Assembly (NCBI GenBank): GCA_022865305.1
Contig: JALHSP010000043.1
Span: forward strand, 145,926 to 209,925
Source: Bacteroidales bacterium
GTDB taxonomy: Bacteria > Bacteroidota > Bacteroidia > Bacteroidales > VadinHA17
Direction of reading: 5' to 3'
Length of the DNA: 64,000 nt
Within the stretch, counting starts at the first letter, position 1, and every line of letters starts with the position of its first letter. Below the pieces are notes generated by a model. The model was not told where the DNA came from, ran no database searches, and saw nothing but the letters and a program-made list of their open reading frames with translations. Shown here piece after piece: positions 36,162-43,369 of the stretch. The position numbers and the translations under genes are program-made.

Positions 36162-38045
36162 TTACTTCCGGTTGTTCTGCAGATTACTCTTTTTTTTGTA
36201 CGATTCAATTATTGAATTGAGCATTTGTTCAGTTTCAGAAGCCCCTTCTCCAAGAAGGAATCCGATCTTTTGTACCATCTCCAGGTTTTTATCAATCACT
36301 TCACTCACCCTGCTGGTTACCTCTTCTCCCTGTACCTCTGGAGAGTAAAGGTCGCGTATTATAGCTCCACATATCTTGTTTTTCTTTATAGGGAAGATAG
36401 AGATATTAAGCATCTTTTCCTCGAACTGAACATCTTTACTGACAACAGGCTCATCTTCCTTCAACACAAAAGTGAACATGTTATATACATTAAAAGGGAT
36501 CATGGTTTTAATGTCAGCACCAGCCAGTCCGGGTATTACTTCAGAGATAGCTTTGGCATCTTCACCGATTATATTTATAAAACTCTGGTTTGAATGAAGT
36601 ATTTTCAGATTATTATCTACAATCACAACACCTGAAGGTAGTTTTTCAAGCATATTGTTCATCATATCCGATGCATGCTGGGCAACCTCTTTTTCCCGGC
36701 GTGCAAGCTCTTCAGAATCCTTCAGGGCTTTCTTGGTCTCGGCCAGTTTCCTGTTAGTCTGCCTGAGAGTTTCGATATACCCCTGTTTATTTCGAAGGTT
36801 GAATGTATGGCACATTTCAGGAACAGCCAGTCCTTTCGCCACTGTTGTAGCAAAATCGCGGCATGACATATATCCGCAGGCTCCGCAGTTTACTTCTTCA
36901 TCAGGATTTTCTTTACCGATTATTTTAAGTACTTCATTAATAGCTTCCTGTGGAGGTTCCGGAATTCTTTGATCGTCTGGTGTAAAAGTTCTTGAAAAAT
37001 CGAGCTTCAGCCATTTATCCATATTCTTTTGCCAGAGTTCTTTATCAAGCTTGCCAACTCTTTTTTCAGTATAGCGTCTGACAAGCGACCTTCTCCTGAA
37101 GCGCTCCCTGTGATGTTCCATCCCCGGACCGAGCAGACATCCATGGCAGAAGAAAAGGTTAAAATGGTGGTGAATAGTGTCGATGTATTTGTCGAAATCG
37201 TTTATCGCTTCAAGAATATCTTCTTTACCTGAAGCAGTTATTACACTGCTGGAAACCATATCGCGTTTTATTCCGCCAGCCTGTATTATGCCCGCAGGCA
37301 AGGGATAGAGTGCCCCCCAGTATCCATACGGTGGATCGAACTCCGACATCCTGACAAGCCTCTCCTGGATCTTAAATTCATCAAAAAGTTGTCTTAACTC
37401 TATGAAAGTCAGAACTCCCTCAACTAATCTGCCTGATTTGTAAATCAGGGATTCATCCTTTGCATCGATACAAGGCCCGATCTGCACCGTTGCAATATCC
37501 GGTCCGTAAAGCTCTTTCACTACCATTGCTGTAGCAATCATGGGCGATACCAGCGGCGCGAGGTTGGGAACAAGTTCCGGATGAAATTTCTCTATCAGTT
37601 TTACAATTGAAGGGCAATTGGCAGTTATATAGTATTTACCTCCTGATTCACTGAACAGATCAGCATACCTGGCAGCTATCAGATCGACACCGAATGAATC
37701 TTCATGGACGTAATCGAATCCAAGCGATCTTATCATTGCAACAAACTTCCTGTAGTCTGTTATATCATCAAATTCCGAAGCAATGCTTGGTTCAACCAGT
37801 GCTGCCGTTTTCCTGCCTGAAGACAACAGGCTCTTTACCTCTTCCTTCGAATCGCGGAATCCAATAGCGCGCGGAGAACACGAAACGAAACACAATCCGC
37901 AACCGATGCATCTTTCGGGAAGTATAGCTGGATGAGGCTTCTGAGGCCTGACTTCAATAGCGTTTACCGGACATACCCTGACGCATGAATAAGAATTCCT
38001 GCATTTCCCTTCATCTATAAAAAGAACAGGTTTTATGTCTTTCAT
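36162..38045 (-). CDS. HydS/HsfB-like protein: ferredoxin + H-cluster-like domain + Fe-S + PAS
   Basis: 627 aa. Order: two [4Fe-4S] sites (residues 15-60), an [FeFe]-hydrogenase-like domain (~75-310), a further Fe-S motif (Cys387, 390, 395, 412; CGACGYMSC), a coiled coil (~420-455) and a PAS domain (~456-560). H-cluster ligand candidates are Cys144 (TANCPS), Cys192 (IGPCIDAKDE) and Cys300/Cys303 (FFCHGC). Compared with catalytic enzymes, the proton-transfer Cys is Asn143 and the last pair is CxxC rather than CxxxC. In the first ferredoxin motif the second ligand is Ser18. It has no kinase domain, so the signal may pass to the adjoining phosphatase. A redox or H2 sensor is the best reading; catalysis is unlikely to be its main job. 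Confidence 0.82.
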   Translation of the reverse strand: MKDIKPVLFIDEGKCRNSYSCVRVCPVNAIEVRPQKPHPAILPERCIGCGLCFVSCSPRAIGFRDSKEEVKSLLSSGRKTAALVEPSIASEFDDITDYRKFVAMIRSLGFDYVHEDSFGVDLIAARYADLFSESGGKYYITANCPSIVKLIEKFHPELVPNLAPLVSPMIATAMVVKELYGPDIATVQIGPCIDAKDESLIYKSGRLVEGVLTFIELRQLFDEFKIQERLVRMSEFDPPYGYWGALYPLPAGIIQAGGIKRDMVSSSVITASGKEDILEAINDFDKYIDTIHHHFNLFFCHGCLLGPGMEHHRERFRRRSLVRRYTEKRVGKLDKELWQKNMDKWLKLDFSRTFTPDDQRIPEPPQEAINEVLKIIGKENPDEEVNCGACGYMSCRDFATTVAKGLAVPEMCHTFNLRNKQGYIETLRQTNRKLAETKKALKDSEELARREKEVAQHASDMMNNMLEKLPSGVVIVDNNLKILHSNQSFINIIGEDAKAISEVIPGLAGADIKTMIPFNVYNMFTFVLKEDEPVVSKDVQFEEKMLNISIFPIKKNKICGAIIRDLYSPEVQGEEVTSRVSEVIDKNLEMVQKIGFLLGEGASETEQMLNSIIESYKKKSNLQNNRK

Positions 38046-38066
38046 AATTTTCCCTTACGTGTCTAA

Positions 38067-38321
38067 TTATTTTATACCAGCCAATCCGTTTTCAAGAATA
38101 CTTTCAATTCGTGAGAGGTTGATCCCCTCGATAATCTCTTCATTTATCCTCAGGTTTGGACCATTACTGCAGTGGCCCATACAACGGGCACCTTTAAAAA
38201 TGACTTTATCTTCGAGATGATTTTTCTTCAGATAATCCCGGATATACATCACTACATCCTTATTGCCTCTTGAAAAACAGGAACTGCCCAGGCATATCTG
38301 CATTTCAATTCTCTGAGTCAT
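38067..38321 (-). CDS. Small thioredoxin-fold [2Fe-2S] ferredoxin-like protein
   Basis: 84 aa. Four cysteines (Cys10, Cys15, Cys47, Cys51; CLGSSC and RCMGHCSNGP) in the spacing of NuoE-like [2Fe-2S] proteins. It resembles the C-terminal part of HydC but is a stand-alone protein. Starts the minus-strand sensor operon, 21 bp before the HydS-like gene; it may carry electrons to that sensor. A Rex-like palindrome lies 8 bp upstream of its ATG. Confidence 0.85.
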   Translation of the reverse strand: MTQRIEMQICLGSSCFSRGNKDVVMYIRDYLKKNHLEDKVIFKGARCMGHCSNGPNLRINEEIIEGINLSRIESILENGLAGIK

Positions 38322-38328
38322 TTTTTTA

Positions 38329-38346
38329 CTGTTTATTAATAAACAA
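38329..38346. promoter_or_regulatory. Rex-like operator of the sensor operon
   Basis: CTGTTTATTAATAAACAA, a near-palindrome (TGTTTA-TTAA-TAAACA) close to the Rex consensus TTGTTAAnnnnTTAACAA. It lies between the candidate -7 box at 38353 and the ATG at 38321, a position that would block transcription. Confidence 0.5.
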
Positions 38347-38352
38347 CAACAT

Positions 38353-38360
38353 CAAAAGTA
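38353..38360 (-). promoter_or_regulatory. Candidate -7 box of the sensor operon
   Basis: On the minus strand TACTTTTG, an exact TAnnTTTG match, 31 bp upstream of the start at 38321. A TTTG at the expected upstream distance is not present (nearest is CTTG at 22 bp). Confidence 0.4.
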
Positions 38361-38536
38361 GTAATTATTTCTGTGCGGAAATCAAGATTTCAACATGTAA
38401 TATTCAAATAATGTATCCAATAGTGGGTTTTATAATACTTTGCAGATCAATAATGATTATTCATTAATATTAATAAAAATAATTGTAAATCAATATGATA
38501 CAATATTTTAAAAATTTTGATTGTTTTTATTTTTTA

Positions 38537-38554
38537 TTGTTAATTAATTAACAA
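38537..38554. promoter_or_regulatory. Rex operator, perfect palindrome
   Basis: TTGTTAATTAATTAACAA is a perfect 18-bp palindrome and an exact match to the TTGTTAAnnnnTTAACAA form of the Rex site. It is 54 bp before hydC. The Rex gene is in the same operon (44512-45135), so the site suggests NADH/NAD-controlled expression with autoregulation. Confidence 0.75.
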
Positions 38555-38571
38555 TGTTTATTTATTAACAA
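38554..38571. promoter_or_regulatory. Second, overlapping Rex-like site
   Basis: ATGTTTATTTATTAACAA shares its first base with the perfect site. The right half (TTAACAA) is exact; the left half (ATGTTTA) has two mismatches. It would cover the -33 region of the hydC promoter. Confidence 0.5.
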
Positions 38572-38580
38572 TAAATATGC

Positions 38581-38588
38581 TATATTTG
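38581..38588 (+). promoter_or_regulatory. -7 box of the hydCBA operon
   Basis: TATATTTG matches TAnnTTTG exactly, 20 bp upstream of the hydC ATG and 9 bp downstream of the Rex-like pair. No clear TTTG -33 box is visible in the AT-rich DNA before it. Confidence 0.5.
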
Positions 38589-38608
38589 TTTATTGTTTTT
38601 TTATCCTG

Positions 38609-39079
38609 ATGAGTACAGATATTGAATCGATCCTTAAAAAGTATAAACCGGGCAGGAGGGAGTATCTGATTCCAATGCTACAGGAAATACAGGATGACCT
38701 TGGCTACCTGTCTGAAGAGGCTATTGTTAAGGTTGGCAGTTTTGTCGGATTGAGCACTACAAAGATATACGGACTTGCCACTTTCTACGACCAGTTCAGG
38801 TTCGTACCTTCAGGAAAAGTGCAGATTAAGATATGCCATGGTACTTCTTGTTTTCTGAACGGGTCACAATCTGTAATTGATAAAATAAAGGAAGAGACAG
38901 GTATAATGCCAGGACAGACAACCAGAGACGGCATTTTTAGCTATGAAATTGTAACATGTATGGGTGGTTGTAACAACGGACCATTAATATGTATAAACGG
39001 AGAATATTATACCGGTGTTAAAGCTGAACAGTTGCCTGATCTTATTAAGAAACTCAGGTTCATTATTGAGAATGACTAA
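38609..39079 (+). CDS. hydC: HydC/NuoE-like [2Fe-2S] subunit of a multimeric [FeFe] hydrogenase
   Basis: 156 aa, the usual length. N-terminal helical part (LIPMLQEIQDDLGYLSEEAI, GLATFYDQF) followed by a thioredoxin-fold [2Fe-2S] domain with KICHGTSCFLNG and TCMGGCNNGP, giving four Cys ligands. In trimeric electron-bifurcating or NADH-dependent hydrogenases this subunit passes electrons to and from the NuoF-like subunit. First gene of the plus-strand operon; its TAA is followed directly by the ATG of hydB. Confidence 0.92.
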   Translation: MSTDIESILKKYKPGRREYLIPMLQEIQDDLGYLSEEAIVKVGSFVGLSTTKIYGLATFYDQFRFVPSGKVQIKICHGTSCFLNGSQSVIDKIKEETGIMPGQTTRDGIFSYEIVTCMGGCNNGPLICINGEYYTGVKAEQLPDLIKKLRFIIEND

Positions 39080-41014
39080 ATGGAAGACTTAAAGAAATTC
39101 CTCGTCGATAAGGTTCTGATATTTGAATCCGATACTCTTCTGCCGGAAACTGAAAAGAGACTGCAACAGATACGGCGTGAGAAAATAAGCAATTCCGTCA
39201 TTTATTTGTCTTCAGGTACAAGCAGCATTATTGCCGGATCGGAAAAAACCTTTATGGCAATCCGGGCATATCTTGATGATAATGGACACGATACAGATCT
39301 GGTAAGAGTAGGTTGTTCAGGACCCGCAAATTTTGAACCCTTTCTCTGTATCCAGTTAATTGGAAAGAACAAATTGTATTTCAGAAATATAACTGAAGAA
39401 AAAGTGGAACCTCTTCTTAACGGGATTTTCCATAATGATATTAATGAAGATGACCTTGTAGGACAGAAAGGAACCAGGGGATTCGAAATGTGGCCTGGAA
39501 TCCCATTCCTTGAAGAGCTGCCTTTCTTCAGTAAACAGAAAAGGATTGTCCTGGAAAACTGCGGCTGTTATGATCCCGAAAATATTAATGAATATATAGC
39601 ACTAGGCGGATACCGGGCATATGTCAAAGCAATCAGGCATTACACTTTTGAGGAGGTGTGTACCATTGTCGAGAAGAGTGGTCTGAGGGGAAGAAGCGGC
39701 GGAGGCTATCTTACCGGACTTAAGTGGAAGCAGGCTTTAAATACCGGATCAAGCGCCCGGTATCTGATATGCAATGCGAAGGAAAGCGATCCCGGGGCAT
39801 TTACTGATCGAACTATCCTGGAAAGTGATCCTCACAGGCTTGTCGAAGGTATTGCAATTGCATCATACGCTATTGGAGCATCCAGCGCACTCATATTTTT
39901 GAGATCTGGTTCAGAACATGCCAGAATAAGAATTCAGAAAGCTATAGACAATGCAAGGGAATATGGTCTTTTGGGACATAACATTTTCCTGAGTGGCTAT
40001 AATCTTGACATCGAAATAAGAAAAGAATCAGGTGCATTTGTTTGTGGTGAAGAGACTGCTCTTATCAGCAGCCTTGAAGGAAAAAGGGGAATGCCAAAAC
40101 TTAAACCACCATACCCGACGACTGCAGGACTATTCGGGAAACCGACCGTAATAAATAACGTGGAAACGCTTATGAACGTTCCGCTTATTATGCAGAACGG
40201 TCCGGACTGGTTCCGCAGTCTGGGAACAGAAAACAGCCCGGGCACCAAAGTTTTTGCAATTACAGGAAAATCTCGCATGAAAGGTGTTGTGGAAGTTGAA
40301 ATGGGCACGGAAATAAAGACCATTCTCGAGGATATTGCAGAAGGAATAAAAGAAGGAAAGAAGTTTAAAGCAATTCAGCTTGGCGGGGCTTCAGGATCAT
40401 TTATAACCGGTGATAATATTAACATAACAGTTGATTTCGATGTTATGAAAGAAAAGAATATTGGGATGGGTGCCGGTGGGTTCGTAATAGTGGACGAAAA
40501 TACATGTATGGTTGATCTGGTCCGGTATTACATGGAATTTATGCGAAACGGGAGTTGCGGCAAATGTATCCCTTGCCGTGAAGGAACCGGCCGCATGCTC
40601 GAGATACTTGACGGTGTAATCAGAAAGCCCGCAAATGATGATTCCGGAACCACCCTGGAAAGGTTTAAAGGTGTGATGCAGCTTGAAAATATTGCATTGG
40701 TCATGAAGGATACTTCCCTCTGCGGATTAGGGCAGACAGCTCCAAATCCTTTTATCAGCGCCCTTAAGAATTTCAGGGAGGAATTCGAGGAACATATTTT
40801 TGACAGAAAATGCAGAGCCAATATCTGCAGAGGATTGAGAACCTTTTCCATAGATGTCGACAAGTGTACCGGCTGTACAGCCTGTGCTTCAAAATGTCCT
40901 GTAAACGCAATTTACGGGACAAGGCTTCAGCCATTTTTTATCGTCGAGGAAAAGTGTACAGGATGCGGAATCTGCTTCGATATCTGTAAGTTCAGCGCAA
41001 TAACAGTCAAATAG
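39080..41014 (+). CDS. hydB: HydB/NuoF-like NADH- and FMN-binding subunit
   Basis: 644 aa. N-terminal thioredoxin-like region (~1-115; of the usual four Cys only one is clear, GCSGPANF), then the FMN/NADH domain with GRSGGGYLTGLKW, KESDPGAFTDRTILESDPH and CGEETALISSLEG, a SLBB region, the NuoF [4Fe-4S] motif CGKCIPCREG, and two C-terminal ferredoxin motifs (CTGCTACASKCP, CTGCGICFDICK). It would exchange electrons between NAD(H), ferredoxin and HydA. The gene starts at the base after the hydC stop and ends 5 bp before hydA. FMN demand may explain the RibF homologue in this operon. Confidence 0.92.
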   Translation: MEDLKKFLVDKVLIFESDTLLPETEKRLQQIRREKISNSVIYLSSGTSSIIAGSEKTFMAIRAYLDDNGHDTDLVRVGCSGPANFEPFLCIQLIGKNKLYFRNITEEKVEPLLNGIFHNDINEDDLVGQKGTRGFEMWPGIPFLEELPFFSKQKRIVLENCGCYDPENINEYIALGGYRAYVKAIRHYTFEEVCTIVEKSGLRGRSGGGYLTGLKWKQALNTGSSARYLICNAKESDPGAFTDRTILESDPHRLVEGIAIASYAIGASSALIFLRSGSEHARIRIQKAIDNAREYGLLGHNIFLSGYNLDIEIRKESGAFVCGEETALISSLEGKRGMPKLKPPYPTTAGLFGKPTVINNVETLMNVPLIMQNGPDWFRSLGTENSPGTKVFAITGKSRMKGVVEVEMGTEIKTILEDIAEGIKEGKKFKAIQLGGASGSFITGDNINITVDFDVMKEKNIGMGAGGFVIVDENTCMVDLVRYYMEFMRNGSCGKCIPCREGTGRMLEILDGVIRKPANDDSGTTLERFKGVMQLENIALVMKDTSLCGLGQTAPNPFISALKNFREEFEEHIFDRKCRANICRGLRTFSIDVDKCTGCTACASKCPVNAIYGTRLQPFFIVEEKCTGCGICFDICKFSAITVK

Positions 41015-41019
41015 CATTT

Positions 41020-42741
41020 ATGCTTATTACAATACAGGTAAATAACAAAAAGATCAGGGCAGAGAAGGGTGAAACAATCCTTTCAGCGCTTTACAGCAAT
41101 GGAATAGTTATCCCTACTCTGTGCCGGATGAGGGATTTTACACCTACCGGAGCATGCAGAATGTGTGTGGTAGAGATTGAAGGACGCGACAGGCTGGTAA
41201 CAGCATGCTCCCAGCCTGTTGAGGAATGGATGAAGATATGGACTCATTCCCCCAGAGTAATCAATGCAAGAAAAACAATTGTTGAGCTTCTCCTTTCAAA
41301 CCATCCCGATGATTGCCTCTATTGTGACAGGAATCTTAACTGTGAACTGCAGCGTCTTTCAGAAGAGCTCAATGTCAGGGAAAGACGTATCCGCGGAAAG
41401 AAAATAAAATTCCGTCTTGACCAGTCCAGTCCTGCAATTGTCAGGGAGCTTTCAAAATGTATTCTTTGCGGAAGATGCGTCAGGATTTGCGAGGAGATAA
41501 TAACTTCAACCTCACTGGATTTCATAAATAAAGGCAGACAGACACATGTGGGAGCTGCCCTGGACCGGGATTTCAACTTCTCGAGCTGTATACACTGCGG
41601 GCAATGCGTTCTGGTTTGCCCGACAGGAGCGTTGCATGAAAAACACAACATCACAGAAGTTCAGGAATATTTGAATAAATCAGGTATAACTAAAGTCATT
41701 CAGTACTCACCCCTGGTACCTGCCGGTTTAGCTGAAGCACTGGGTGTTAAATACAACAAAGAATTCGATAAAATTGTGAATGCAATACTCCGGAAAATAG
41801 GATTTGATAAAGTCTTTACAACAGGTACAGGTACTGATATTTGTATTAAGGAGCTTACAGACCAACTCTCGGAAAGAATCAAAAACAGGGGAGTAACACC
41901 TCTTATCATTTCTGCCTGTCCTGCGTGGGTCAAATTTGCTGAACAATTTCTGCCTTCACTTATTCCACAGCTCTCAACTTTGAAATCTCCCCAGCAGATA
42001 ACAGGAGTACTTATCAAGACTCTTGTTGCCGGACAAGCAGGATTAAAGCCTGAACAGATATTTTCGGTTTCGGTAACTCCCTGCATGGCTATGAAGTTTG
42101 AAGCCAGGCGTGAAGGAATGATGAGAAAAGGCATCAGTGATGTTGATTCCGTTCTTACTGTAAGGGAATTGGCCAGGTTGATCAGGCTGTATGGGATAGA
42201 TGTTGCAAATATTGGATATGAACCTGCTGACGAACCGATGGAAGGCCGCAGTTCTGCAGCAGCCCTGGCTGATGTGTCGGGTGGATTGACTGAAGGAATC
42301 ATCAGATCACTTTATTTTATGAAGGTAAACAAAGATGCTGATAAACAGGTCTTTAAAAAACTTCGTTCCGTCAATTCATTCAGGGAAGCTACAATTAAAA
42401 TTGGGGAAATAGAAGTGAAAACAGCAGTAGTTGATGGTCTGGCAGGTCTTGAAAAGCTTGAATCTTCTCTCGCTTCCGGTATTAAATATGACCTTGTTGA
42501 GGTAATGACATGCCCCGGAGGTTGTGTACATGGGGCAGGTATGCCTTTCCTTAAATCGGGAGATGAGATAAAAAACCGCATAAAATTAGTGTACCAGGCT
42601 GACGAAACAGAAGCTATTAACCTGCCATGTAAGTCTCCGGTACTGTTAAATCTTTATGAAAAGTATCTTGCTGCCAATAAAGAAATTGCTGATAGAAAAA
42701 TATTTTATACGCATTTTGAAAAAAGGAATGTATTATTGTAA
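41020..42741 (+). CDS. hydA: HydA-like [FeFe] hydrogenase catalytic subunit with altered active-site surroundings
   Basis: 573 aa. N-terminal [2Fe-2S] (CRMRDF, GACRMC), His-Cys3 cluster (HPDDCLYCDRNLNC), two ferredoxin motifs (CILCGRCVRICE, CIHCGQCVLVCP), H-cluster domain and C-terminal YTHFEKR. H-cluster ligands Cys300, Cys355, Cys498 and Cys502 are in place (ISACPAW, TPCMAMKFE, MTCPGGCVHG). Aligned by hand with Clostridium pasteurianum CpI from memory, proton-relay residues change: Cys299 to Ala, Glu279 to Leu, Glu282 to Gln; Ser319 stays. Lys358, near a cyanide ligand, is Met, and Met353 is Thr. The subunit may be slow, biased or use another proton path. In a trimer with HydB and HydC. Confidence 0.88.
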   Translation: MLITIQVNNKKIRAEKGETILSALYSNGIVIPTLCRMRDFTPTGACRMCVVEIEGRDRLVTACSQPVEEWMKIWTHSPRVINARKTIVELLLSNHPDDCLYCDRNLNCELQRLSEELNVRERRIRGKKIKFRLDQSSPAIVRELSKCILCGRCVRICEEIITSTSLDFINKGRQTHVGAALDRDFNFSSCIHCGQCVLVCPTGALHEKHNITEVQEYLNKSGITKVIQYSPLVPAGLAEALGVKYNKEFDKIVNAILRKIGFDKVFTTGTGTDICIKELTDQLSERIKNRGVTPLIISACPAWVKFAEQFLPSLIPQLSTLKSPQQITGVLIKTLVAGQAGLKPEQIFSVSVTPCMAMKFEARREGMMRKGISDVDSVLTVRELARLIRLYGIDVANIGYEPADEPMEGRSSAAALADVSGGLTEGIIRSLYFMKVNKDADKQVFKKLRSVNSFREATIKIGEIEVKTAVVDGLAGLEKLESSLASGIKYDLVEVMTCPGGCVHGAGMPFLKSGDEIKNRIKLVYQADETEAINLPCKSPVLLNLYEKYLAANKEIADRKIFYTHFEKRNVLL

Positions 42742-42796
42742 ATAAGATAAAAGACAAAAGTCAAAAGATAAAAAAAGATATAAGAATAAATAAGGA

Positions 42797-42831
42797 TCCC
42801 CTCCCAGAAGAGGCTGGAGGTGGGTTTAATA
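42797..42831. repeat. Family 1 repeat without the central stem
   Basis: On the minus strand AAACCCACCTCCAGCCTC then TTCTGGGAGGGGA; same outer sequence as 7846-7912. It lies between hydA and the receiver gene. Confidence 0.4.
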
Positions 42832-42878
42832 AATGCTAAATTATTAGTTATTAAGTTATTAGATTATTAGGATTTTGG

Positions 42879-42913
42879 ACACTAAACACTAAACGCTAAA
42901 CACTAAACGCTAA
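42879..42913. repeat. 7-bp tandem repeat (ACACTAA/ACGCTAA)
   Basis: Five units of 7 bp: ACACTAA twice, ACGCTAA, ACACTAA, ACGCTAA, with a decayed unit after. In the 231-bp gap between hydA and the two-component genes. Confidence 0.75.
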
Positions 42914-42972
42914 AACTAATATTTATCATAATAACTTACTGATTTAAAGAAATTTCAGAAATTTGCGATGAG

Positions 42973-43368
42973 ATGAAGAAGAGTGATATCACGATTTTGA
43001 TAGCGGATGATGATCCGGATTATCTTTTCCAGACAGTATTTAATCTGGAAAAAGCAGGTTACAAAACTGTATCAGCAGAGAGTCAGGCAGAGGCTGAATC
43101 GGTGATCTCCCGGTTTAAACCACATCTGGCTATATTTGACCTGATGATGGAAAGTGATGACAGTGGATTTGTTTTATGTTATAAGATCAAGAAAAAGTAC
43201 CCGGACGTACCTGTAATTCTCGCAACTGCTGTAGCACGTGAAACAGGAATGACATTCAGCCTCGATTCTGAAAAGGAAAAATCATGGATCAGGGCTGACA
43301 AATATCTTGAGAAAGGAATCAGGGCGGATCAGCTGGATCAGGAGATTATGAAACTCTTAAAACTTTAA
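42973..43368 (+). CDS. Single-domain response regulator
   Basis: 131 aa. Receiver domain only: acidic pocket Asp12-Asp14, phosphoacceptor Asp56 (LAIFDLMME). No DNA-binding or enzyme output domain. The receiver ends with ADKYLEKG in place of the usual KP. Follows hydA by 231 bp and is one base from the next gene (43370), so probably in the same transcript or in a small unit with the kinase. It probably acts by protein contact, perhaps with the kinase or a phosphorelay. Confidence 0.88.
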   Translation: MKKSDITILIADDDPDYLFQTVFNLEKAGYKTVSAESQAEAESVISRFKPHLAIFDLMMESDDSGFVLCYKIKKKYPDVPVILATAVARETGMTFSLDSEKEKSWIRADKYLEKGIRADQLDQEIMKLLKL

Positions 43369-43369
43369 A

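Noticed and set aside
38609..41014. Complex I NuoE-NuoF instead of hydrogenase subunits
   Set aside because: HydA-like protein, C-terminal ferredoxin motifs on the NuoF-like protein, rex, hydG and hydE nearby all point to hydrogenase; no other nuo genes are present.
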